Positions 33,177 to 40,245 of a DNA stretch of 64,000 nt are shown one piece after another. The DNA comes from Arthrobacter sp. JZ12. GTDB taxonomy: Bacteria > Actinomycetota > Actinomycetes > Actinomycetales > Micrococcaceae. Position numbers and translations under genes: made by a program. Under the pieces are notes generated by a model, which was not told the origin of the DNA, did no database searches, and was given only the letters and a program-made list of their open reading frames with translations. The first letter of the stretch is position 1, and each line of letters starts with the position of its first letter. The stretch lies in contig NZ_CP045246.1 in the NCBI RefSeq assembly GCF_035189165.1, positions 2,542,001 to 2,606,000 on the forward strand, written 5' to 3'.

Positions 33177-35125
33177 GTGTTTTCTGGGTGAGGTTGCTGG
33201 TGGTCCTCACCGTGATTCTCGGTGTGAACTACATTGCCTGGCGCTGGCTGGAGTCCCTCAACTGGGCCGCCTGGTGGATTGCGGTTCCGCTGGTTATCGC
33301 CGAGACCTACAGCCTGATCGACGTGGCCCTGTTCGGGATGACCGTCTGGAAGCTCAAGCGCCGCACTCCCCCGGAGCCGCCTGCGAATGCAACCGTCGAC
33401 GTCTTCATCACCACCTACAACGAACCCGTGGACATGGTGCTCAAGACCGCCAAGGCTGCGCAGCGCATCACCTACCCGCACAACACCTGGATCCTTGACG
33501 ACGGCGCGCGCCCGGAACTGCAGGAAGCAGCCGAACGGCTGGGAGTCGGCTACATCACGCGTGGACCGGAGTGGGCCAACCGCCCCCGCCATGCCAAGGC
33601 CGGCAATCTGAACAACGCGCTGATGTCGACGACGGGTGAGTTTCTGCTCATCCTCGACACCGATCAGGTGCCCGATCCACGCATCCTGGACCGCACGCTC
33701 GGATACTTCAACAACCGGCGCGTCAGCCTGGTTCAGACCCCGCAATACTTCGTGAACGTTCCCGAAGACGATCCTCTTGGTAGCCAGGCACCGCTGTTCT
33801 ACGGCCCGATCCAGCAGGGTAAGGATGGGTGGAACGCGGCGTTCTTCTGCGGCTCCAACGCCGTGCTCCGCAGGGAAGCGCTTATGCAGCTGGGGCTCTC
33901 CGGCTACGTCAAGGAAGTCGAGCGCGCAGTCAACACTGCTTTGAAGTCAGCTCGGGCGGCCGTTCGCCGTGCCCGCTCCTCACCGGAAGCAGCGAACCCG
34001 CTGGTCACGCAGCTCCTCAATGACGTCGACGAAGCCATCACGAAGGCGCACGCAGACAAGGCCGCCGGTGCCCCGCTGGCCGAGGTGACCTACCGCGTGC
34101 GCCGGTCGGTGGACCGCGCAGTACAGCAGATGGTTGCTGCCGACATGTCGGCAATGGAAGCGGATCTGGCGGAAATTGCCGCACTGGACCTCGCCGTCGA
34201 ACCCGGTGTTGCGGTCCCGGACCTGGACGACGCCGTCGAAAAGCTTTCCGAGCGCCAGTGGTCGCCGCTGGGCGCGCTTGAGTCCGTACAGGCGGTTCTT
34301 GATGCGATCTCCATCGACCGCGACGACGAGGCCCAGCCGGTCATGCCGCTCGCCACGATTTCCGTGACGGAAGACATGGCAACCTCCATGCGGATGCACG
34401 CGATGAAATGGCAGAGCGTCTACCACCACGAGGTCCTTGCCTACGGCCTTGCGCCCGAGGACCTGAAGACGATGCTCACGCAGCGCCTGCGCTGGGCCCA
34501 AGGAACCATCCAGGTGCTGCTGCGCGAGAACCCTCTGGTTAAGAAGGGCATGTCCATCGGACAGCGGCTCATGTACTTCGCAACGATGTGGAGTTACCTG
34601 AGCGGCTTCGCCGCAGTGGTCTACTTCGCGGCCCCAATCATCTACCTGACGCTCGGCATCCTTCCGGTCACCAGCCTGAGTTTCGACTTCTTCATCCGGT
34701 TCCTGCCGTTCATGATCGTGAACCAGCTGCTGTTCGCCGTGGTGGGACGCGGCGTAAGCACCTGGCGCGGCCAGCAGTACAGCCTTGCGCTGTTCCCGAC
34801 ATGGATCAAGGCCTGCACCACCGCGGCACGCAATGTGTGGTTTGGGCGGCCGCTCGGTTTCGCGGTGACGCCCAAGGCGCGTCAGGACGGTGGTCCGAGC
34901 TGGAGCCTGATTCGGCCGCAACTGATCGTGATGGTCCTGCTTGCTGTCGCTTCGGTGGTTGGAATCATCCGGCTGTGGACCGGACACAACGAGCCGTTGG
35001 GAACACTGGTCAATATCTTCTGGGTTGTGTTCGACCTGATTGTTCTGAGCGTGCTGATCAAAGCCGTGAAATACGAGGGATTCGTTCCCGAAGAGGAGAG
35101 GAGTGCTGATGCAGTTCACGATTGA
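33173..35125 (+). CDS. Membrane GT2 glycosyltransferase, cellulose-synthase-like, with insertion
   Basis: Processive-type family 2 glycosyltransferase of 650 aa, probably making an extracellular polysaccharide. Two N-terminal helices (~5-25, ~33-55) lead into the catalytic domain: DVFITTYNEP, LDDG (108-111), LDTD (161-164), FFCGSN (224-229), TED (399-401) and QRLRW (437-441), all present as in BcsA. Four or more helices follow (~470-500, ~508-526, ~580-602, ~615-632). Between FCGSN and TED there are about 155 extra residues, rich in Ala, Glu, Arg and Val and predicted helical, where BcsA has roughly 25. No PilZ domain is seen. It overlaps genes on both sides in the signalling operon. Confidence 0.92.
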   Translation: MSVFWVRLLVVLTVILGVNYIAWRWLESLNWAAWWIAVPLVIAETYSLIDVALFGMTVWKLKRRTPPEPPANATVDVFITTYNEPVDMVLKTAKAAQRITYPHNTWILDDGARPELQEAAERLGVGYITRGPEWANRPRHAKAGNLNNALMSTTGEFLLILDTDQVPDPRILDRTLGYFNNRRVSLVQTPQYFVNVPEDDPLGSQAPLFYGPIQQGKDGWNAAFFCGSNAVLRREALMQLGLSGYVKEVERAVNTALKSARAAVRRARSSPEAANPLVTQLLNDVDEAITKAHADKAAGAPLAEVTYRVRRSVDRAVQQMVAADMSAMEADLAEIAALDLAVEPGVAVPDLDDAVEKLSERQWSPLGALESVQAVLDAISIDRDDEAQPVMPLATISVTEDMATSMRMHAMKWQSVYHHEVLAYGLAPEDLKTMLTQRLRWAQGTIQVLLRENPLVKKGMSIGQRLMYFATMWSYLSGFAAVVYFAAPIIYLTLGILPVTSLSFDFFIRFLPFMIVNQLLFAVVGRGVSTWRGQQYSLALFPTWIKACTTAARNVWFGRPLGFAVTPKARQDGGPSWSLIRPQLIVMVLLAVASVVGIIRLWTGHNEPLGTLVNIFWVVFDLIVLSVLIKAVKYEGFVPEEERSADAVHD

Positions 35126-35441
35126 GGACAGGGGCACCTACACCGAGGTGATCGCCAACGGTCGGCTCAACATGGTCTCGGCGCCAACCCTTCGCTCGAC
35201 GGTTGACGAGGCCGTCGGAGCGGGCAGTCGGCACATTGTGGTCAATCTTGCCGCGACCGAATTCATGGATTCCTCCGGCCTCGGCGCGCTGATCGGCTGC
35301 CTGAAGGTGGCGCGGCAGGCCGGTGGAGACCTGCGGATTGCCTGCGTACAGCAGCAGGTGCGTATGGTCCTGGAGCTCACCAACATGAACCGCGTCCTCG
35401 CTCCGTACGACACCGTCGAAGAGGCGTTCGCCAATGACTGA
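35109..35441 (+). CDS. STAS domain anti-sigma-factor-antagonist-like protein
   Basis: Single STAS domain of 110 aa (RsbV/SpoIIAA type). The phosphorylation loop FMDSSGLGALIG contains Ser55 at the conserved position. In partner switching this Ser is phosphorylated by a GHKL kinase and dephosphorylated by a PP2C phosphatase. The ATG at 35109 is favoured by GAGGAGAGGAG immediately upstream (GTG at 35103 is in frame). It overlaps the GT2 gene by 17 bases and the ATPase gene by eight, so all four genes are translationally coupled. Confidence 0.93.
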   Translation: MQFTIEDRGTYTEVIANGRLNMVSAPTLRSTVDEAVGAGSRHIVVNLAATEFMDSSGLGALIGCLKVARQAGGDLRIACVQQQVRMVLELTNMNRVLAPYDTVEEAFAND

Positions 35442-35865
35442 GAGCGAACTCCAGCGGCGCTTCGAGGCGGACGCCCGGCCAGAGGCGATCAATGACCTCC
35501 ACGATGAGCTGGACCGGTTCTGGCACGGCCTCGACGAGGTCCCGTTCGAGGACCAGATGGCGTTCACCACGGCGGTGATCGAGGCGGCGTCCAACGTCGT
35601 CGAACACGGAGTCCCGCTGGATGGTGGGCTGCGCCTCGGGGTTGAGTTGAGCGCCACCCCCACCAGGCTCCAGGCACGAATCCTTGAGATCAATGCGGCA
35701 GCACACCCCGATCCCCTGTCCAGTGCGGGGGACAATCCTGGGGATGCAGAGTCGGGACGAGGGCTGTTCCTCATCAATGCCCTGGTCACCACGGTGACCG
35801 TGGAACGCCAGGGCAACACCAATGTCTGGGTGCTGTCCAGGGAATCCGGTACGCACAAGCACTAG
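35434..35865 (+). CDS. GHKL ATPase, RsbW-like, with degenerate G1 box
   Basis: 143-aa protein of the anti-sigma kinase (HATPase_c_2) family. The N box is intact (AVIEAASNVVEH, Glu50 and Asn54) and so is the G2 box (SGRGLFLI, ~107-114). The G1 box, normally DxGxGxDP-like, reads EINAAAHPDP: the adenine-binding Asp is Asn87 and both Gly are replaced by Ala and His. ATP binding may be weakened or lost, so it may act as a binding partner instead of a kinase. Last gene of the RR-GT2-STAS operon; no sigma factor is near. Confidence 0.87.
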   Translation: MTESELQRRFEADARPEAINDLHDELDRFWHGLDEVPFEDQMAFTTAVIEAASNVVEHGVPLDGGLRLGVELSATPTRLQARILEINAAAHPDPLSSAGDNPGDAESGRGLFLINALVTTVTVERQGNTNVWVLSRESGTHKH

Positions 35866-35907
35866 CTTCGGCGTACCGGAACCCCGGCCGGCCCGGTGAC
35901 GGCCCGG

Positions 35908-37374
35908 CTAGCTCCGGGACTGGGCGTCGACCCCGGCCTGCGTTTTGCTGAGCGCGCCGCGGGAAACTGACACCATGTCCTCGCGCGGAACCACCTTGAT
36001 GCGCTCGCGGACCACGCCGTCGATCTCGGTCGCGGCGTCGCCCAGCGCACGTTCGTGCGCGTCGAGCGCAAGCCAGCCCTCCCACGTGGTGTACTCGACA
36101 CCGCGTCCGGTCAGCAGCTCGACGACGGCGTCGTCGGACGGGGAGCTTGCCGCCGGCAGGTTCTCCAGGTCTTCCAGCAGGTAGGTAACGGTTTCCAGTG
36201 CGTCTCCCTTGGTGTGACCGATCAGGCCAACCGGGCCGCGCTTGATCCAGCCGGTCGCGTAGATTCCCGGCACATGGGCGCCCGAGGCATCCAGCACGCG
36301 TCCGCCGTCGTTAGGGATCACGCCACGCCTGTGGTCGAACTCGACCTCGGGAAGGGCGGAGCCGAAGTAGCCGACAGCGCGGTAAACGGCTTGTACGGGA
36401 TAGTCGATGAACTCTCCGGTGCCGACTGCGTTGCCCGTGCCGTCGAGCTCGGTGCGCTCGAACTTGATGCCCGTGACCTTCCCGTCCTCGCCCAGCACCT
36501 CGACGGGGTTGTGGAGGAAGTGGAGGTGAAGCCTCCGGGAGGCGGTGAACTCTGCAGGGTCCTCCGGCTGCTCGGCGATCCAGTTAGTCAACGTGCCGAC
36601 CATGGTCTTGGTCTGATTGTTCGTCTGGATCTGACGGTCCGATTCAGCGTCGAACTCGAAGTCCTCCGGGTAGAGCACAATGTCAACGTCGCGGGAGTGC
36701 GAAAGTTCGCGCAACTCAAGCGGCGTGAACTTGACCTGGGCCGGACCGCGGCGGCCAAAGACGTGCACGTCGGTGACCGGGGAGTTCTTCAAGCCCTGGT
36801 AGACATTGTCCGGAATCTCGGTGACCAGCAGGTCCTCGGCGTGCTTCGAGAGCATGCGGGCAACGTCGAGGGCCACGTTGCCGTTGCCGATCACGGCGAT
36901 TTCCCTCGCCTCCAGCGGCCACTCCCGGGGAACGTCGGGGTGCCCGTCGAACCATGAGACAAAGTCAGCGGCGCCGAAGGAGCCCTCGAGCTCAATGCCG
37001 GGGATGTTGAGGTCGGCGTCCTTGATCGCACCGGTGGCGAAGATGACGGCGTCGTAATGGGTGCGCAGGTCCTCCATGGTGAGATCGGTGCCGTACTCCA
37101 CGTTGCCGAAGAAGCGGATGTCGCCGCGGTCCAGCACCTTGTGCAGGGCGTTGACGATGCCCTTGATGCGCGGATGGTCCGGGGCCACGCCGTAGCGGAT
37201 GAGCCCGTAGGGCGCAGGATAGCGGTCGTAGAGGTCGATGCTGACCGTGAGTTCTCCCGATGCCACCGGAGCAGACTTGGTGAGGATGTCGGCGGCATAG
37301 ACGCCCGCCGGGCCGGAGCCGACGACGGCGACGCGCAGCGGACGGTTCAGGGAGAAGGTGGACGGTTGCGACAC
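35908..37374 (-). CDS. fprA: Ferredoxin-NADP reductase, FprA type (copy 2)
   Basis: Adrenodoxin-reductase-like flavoprotein of 488 aa, very similar to copy 1 at 19792, with the same GSGPAGVYAADIL, APYGLIRYGVAPDH, GNGNVALDVARML and RGPVGLIGHTKGDA motifs. It is the last gene of the leftward sulfate assimilation cluster, 87 bases after cysG, which suggests that it reduces the ferredoxin used by the sulfite reductase at the head of the cluster. GTG start with AAAGGAA upstream. The leader contains repeats of GTTCAGTGC (complement strand GCACTGAAC). The C-terminus differs from copy 1 (longer, ends KTQAGVDAQSRS). Confidence 0.93.
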   Translation of the reverse strand: MSQPSTFSLNRPLRVAVVGSGPAGVYAADILTKSAPVASGELTVSIDLYDRYPAPYGLIRYGVAPDHPRIKGIVNALHKVLDRGDIRFFGNVEYGTDLTMEDLRTHYDAVIFATGAIKDADLNIPGIELEGSFGAADFVSWFDGHPDVPREWPLEAREIAVIGNGNVALDVARMLSKHAEDLLVTEIPDNVYQGLKNSPVTDVHVFGRRGPAQVKFTPLELRELSHSRDVDIVLYPEDFEFDAESDRQIQTNNQTKTMVGTLTNWIAEQPEDPAEFTASRRLHLHFLHNPVEVLGEDGKVTGIKFERTELDGTGNAVGTGEFIDYPVQAVYRAVGYFGSALPEVEFDHRRGVIPNDGGRVLDASGAHVPGIYATGWIKRGPVGLIGHTKGDALETVTYLLEDLENLPAASSPSDDAVVELLTGRGVEYTTWEGWLALDAHERALGDAATEIDGVVRERIKVVPREDMVSVSRGALSKTQAGVDAQSRS

Positions 37375-37386
37375 GGCTGTGTTCCT

Positions 37387-37435
37387 TTGCTGTAGTTCAG
37401 TGCTCGAAAGTTCAGTGCTTGCTGTAGTTCAGTGC
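37387..37435. repeat. Short direct repeats upstream of fprA copy 2
   Basis: TTGCTGTAGTTCAGTGC occurs at 37387-37403 and again at 37419-37435, with a shorter GTTCAGTGC at 37410-37418 between them. They fill the gap between cysG and fprA and could be tandem regulator sites or slippage products. Confidence 0.8.
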
Positions 37436-37461
37436 AGTGCAGCTCTGGGATGAAGAAATGG

Positions 37462-38679
37462 CTAGTGCCAGGACGGTGAAAGGGCGACGACGTCGCCCAC
37501 CACGATCACGGCCGGGGACTTTACGGCGCGTTCCTCGGCGAGGTCCGCGATGGTGTCCAGGGTTCCGGTGGTCACGCGCTGCGATTCCATCCACCCGTTC
37601 TCGATTATGGCTACCGGTGTGGAGGATGCACGCCCTCCGGCTACGAGCGATTCGGCGGAGCGGCGCAGCAGCGATACACCCATCAGAAGGATGAGCGTGT
37701 GGTCGCTTCCCTGCGGGATCATCCCCACCTGCTGGGTGATGTCCTCGTGCCCGGTGATGACGCTGAAGCCCTTGGCCACTCCGCGGTGGGTGACGGGGAT
37801 ACCGGCAGCCGCAGGCACGGAAATGGCCGAGGTGACGCCGGGGACAACCTCGACGGGGATGCCATGATCCCGGCAGTAGGCTTCCTCCTCACCTCCGCGG
37901 CCCAGCACGTAGGGGTCGCCGCCCTTCAGGCGGACAACCTGGTTCCCGAGCAGCGCCTGCTCGACGAGGATGCGGTTGATCTCGTCCTGCGGGACCGGAT
38001 GGTGGCCCGGCAGCTTGCCGACCTCGATGACCTGAACCTCCGGTCCGAGCCCATCGAGCAGCGACCGTGGGCCGAGCCTGTCGGCGACGACGACGTCGGC
38101 CATCGCCAGCAGGCGCCGTCCGCGGACGGTGAGCAGCCCGGCGTCGGCCGGTCCCCCGCCGACGAGCGCGACGGAGCCGACGGCGCTCTCCCCTGTGGCA
38201 CGCTCGGGCCGCCGGTGCCGGCGCAGCGGGAGCTCGCCCGATTCGAGGGCTGCCGCGACGCCGTCGCGCAGGGCTGCTGCCCGCTTCGGGTCTCCGTTCG
38301 TGTTGACTGCAACCGTCACATCGTCGATTCGGGCGACAGCCGGTACCCACGCGGTCGAGGCTGCCGGGTCCCCACCCTTGACGCACCAGATACGGGCGGC
38401 CTCGGTTTCCGCAGCCACAAGGTCCTGCACCTCCGTGGATCCGGAATGGGCCAGAACCAGCCAGGCGTCCTCGAGATCAGCGGACCGGTACTCGCGCTGC
38501 TGCCAGTCAAGCCGGCCCGCGGCTGCTGCTTCGGCGATGTCCTCGCAGGCGTACGGGGCTACCACGGTGACGAGCGCGCCGTCTTCGAGCAACGCTGGAA
38601 TCCGGCGTGCGGCGACGGGTCCGGCACCGACAACGAGCACTTTGCGCCCGTTGAGCTGCAGTCCAAGGTGATAGGTCAT
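37462..38679 (-). CDS. cysG: Fused siroheme synthase (CysG-type)
   Basis: Two-part enzyme of 405 aa. Residues ~1-150 are a Met8p/CysG-B-like precorrin-2 dehydrogenase domain (KVLVVGAGPVAARRIPALLEDGA, NAD-binding), and ~165-400 are a uroporphyrinogen-III C-methyltransferase domain (VALVGGGPADAGLLTVRG, VRLKGGDPYVLGRGGEE, PGVTSAISVPAAAGIPVTHR). With the chelatase SirB at 45277 it completes siroheme synthesis for the sulfite reductase. Its start overlaps the ABC permease stop by four bases. Confidence 0.93.
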   Translation of the reverse strand: MTYHLGLQLNGRKVLVVGAGPVAARRIPALLEDGALVTVVAPYACEDIAEAAAAGRLDWQQREYRSADLEDAWLVLAHSGSTEVQDLVAAETEAARIWCVKGGDPAASTAWVPAVARIDDVTVAVNTNGDPKRAAALRDGVAAALESGELPLRRHRRPERATGESAVGSVALVGGGPADAGLLTVRGRRLLAMADVVVADRLGPRSLLDGLGPEVQVIEVGKLPGHHPVPQDEINRILVEQALLGNQVVRLKGGDPYVLGRGGEEEAYCRDHGIPVEVVPGVTSAISVPAAAGIPVTHRGVAKGFSVITGHEDITQQVGMIPQGSDHTLILLMGVSLLRRSAESLVAGGRASSTPVAIIENGWMESQRVTTGTLDTIADLAEERAVKSPAVIVVGDVVALSPSWH

Positions 38680-39521
38680 CGTGAACCTCCGATGAGCAGG
38701 CCGCGGCGACGCAGCAGGCGCCGTTCAATCGGCCCGAAGACAAGCACTTCAATGACGACGCCGACCACCAGAATGAGGAGGATCGTTGCCAGGACGCCGC
38801 CGACGTCGTCCAGTTCCCTCCCCCGCTGCAGCAGCGTTCCCAGGCCGAGCCCGAGATCCTGGCCGCCGGCGATAATTTCGGCGGCCATCAGGGCGCGCCA
38901 GCAGAACGCCCAGCCCTGCCGCAGGCCCGAGATGTAGGCCGGCAGGGCGGCGGGCAGAACGATGTGCAGGGCGGTATCCAGCGTTCCGGCTCCCAGAACC
39001 CGTCCCACCTTCCGGTGGAGGGGTTGAATCTGGTCGACGCCGGCCAGCAGCCCGTTGACGATGGCCGGCACCGCGCCGGTGAGGACAACGAAGTACACGG
39101 TGGCATCGGTCACCCCGAAAAAGAGGATGGCCAGCGGCACCCACGCCACAGTCGGCAGGGTAAGCAGGAAGGTCATGTAGGGCGCGACGGCGGCCCGCAG
39201 CCAGGTCGACGCTGACAGCACCAGCGCGAGCGCGGTGCCGGCAAGCACCGAAAGCAGGAATCCGGGGATACCGCGGCCCAGGCTGGTCGCGATGCCCTGC
39301 ACTACCTCGCCTGAGGCCCAGAATTTTCCGAGAGCGGCAAAAAGATCCATAGGACCGGTGCCGCCACCGATCGAACTTGCAAAGCCCCAGACGGTGAGTA
39401 CAACGAACAGAGTGACGAGCGGCGCAAGCATCAACAGAACACTCCGACCCGGCGCCCGCAAGGATCCATTGCGGACGGGGCGGGGTTGAGCCAAACGTTC
39501 AGCTAACTGCGGCAAGGCCAT
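38676..39521 (-). CDS. ABC transporter permease (SsuC/TauC-type)
   Basis: Integral membrane subunit of 281 aa with about six hydrophobic segments. The family helix-loop that contacts the ATPase reads GAGTLDTALHIVLPAALPAYISGLRQGWAFCWRALMAAE, a clear EAA-type loop of the nitrate/sulfonate/taurine permease group. The ATG at 39521 has AGGGAGG six bases upstream; the ATG at 39542 is less likely. It sits between ABC ATPase and cysG in the sulfur cluster, so the substrate is probably a sulfur compound; no binding-protein gene is present. Confidence 0.85.
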   Translation of the reverse strand: MALPQLAERLAQPRPVRNGSLRAPGRSVLLMLAPLVTLFVVLTVWGFASSIGGGTGPMDLFAALGKFWASGEVVQGIATSLGRGIPGFLLSVLAGTALALVLSASTWLRAAVAPYMTFLLTLPTVAWVPLAILFFGVTDATVYFVVLTGAVPAIVNGLLAGVDQIQPLHRKVGRVLGAGTLDTALHIVLPAALPAYISGLRQGWAFCWRALMAAEIIAGGQDLGLGLGTLLQRGRELDDVGGVLATILLILVVGVVIEVLVFGPIERRLLRRRGLLIGGSR

Positions 39522-40230
39522 GCACCTCCCTATGCAGGACACCCCGGATGGTCTCGGCCAGGGCGGCGCCGGCTACAGCGTCATGGCGCTGCACGTCCGA
39601 TACCTCCCATTGACCGGCGATTGAACCGTCGTCGGACGCAAGCAGCACCACACGCTGGCCCAGCCGGATGGCTTCGCGGACGTTGTGGGTGACAAGGACA
39701 ATCGTGCGGCCGGTGGCGCGCCAAATATCCTCCAGCTCGTCATGCAGAAAGTCACGTGTGATCGAATCGAGTGCGCTGAAAGGTTCATCCATCAGGAGCA
39801 GCGTCCGGTTCTGGGCGAGCGCACGGGCCAGGGCAACGCGCTGCTGCATGCCGCCGGAGAGCTGGTGCACCAGCCGGTTTCCCGCCTCGGGAAGCCGAAC
39901 CGTGCGGAGCAGCTCCGCGGTCCTGGCTGCGCGTTCGGAGCGTGGGACGCCTGCGAACTTCAACGCCAGGGAGACGTTGCCCGCTGCGCTCAGCCAGGGC
40001 AGGAGCGCAGACTCCTGGAACATCACCGCGGCCGGCGGGGCCGTCACGATTCCCGAGTCGGCGCGGTCGAGGCCGGCGATGATGTTGAGCAGGGTCGACT
40101 TGCCGGAACCGGAGCCTCCCACCAGACACAGGAACTCACCCTCGGCGATCGACAGGTTCAGCCCGGCGAAGACCGGGGTGCCCCCGAAGTTCTTCGTCAG
40201 GTTCGAGACCTCGACGATCGGGGCGCTCAT
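39499..40230 (-). CDS. ABC transporter ATP-binding protein (SsuB/TauB-type)
   Basis: Cytosolic ATPase subunit of 243 aa. Walker A is GGSGSGKST (~38-46), the signature LSGGMQQR (~123-130), Walker B LLLMDEPFSALD (~143-154) and the switch His is in VLVTHNVREA. The order and pattern match the nitrate/sulfonate/taurine family. The permease start lies inside its 3' end (23-base overlap), and cysN ends 15 bases upstream. Probable importer of sulfate or an organosulfur compound. Confidence 0.9.
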   Translation of the reverse strand: MSAPIVEVSNLTKNFGGTPVFAGLNLSIAEGEFLCLVGGSGSGKSTLLNIIAGLDRADSGIVTAPPAAVMFQESALLPWLSAAGNVSLALKFAGVPRSERAARTAELLRTVRLPEAGNRLVHQLSGGMQQRVALARALAQNRTLLLMDEPFSALDSITRDFLHDELEDIWRATGRTIVLVTHNVREAIRLGQRVVLLASDDGSIAGQWEVSDVQRHDAVAGAALAETIRGVLHREVHGLAAVS

Positions 40231-40245
40231 GGCGTCTGGAGCTTG

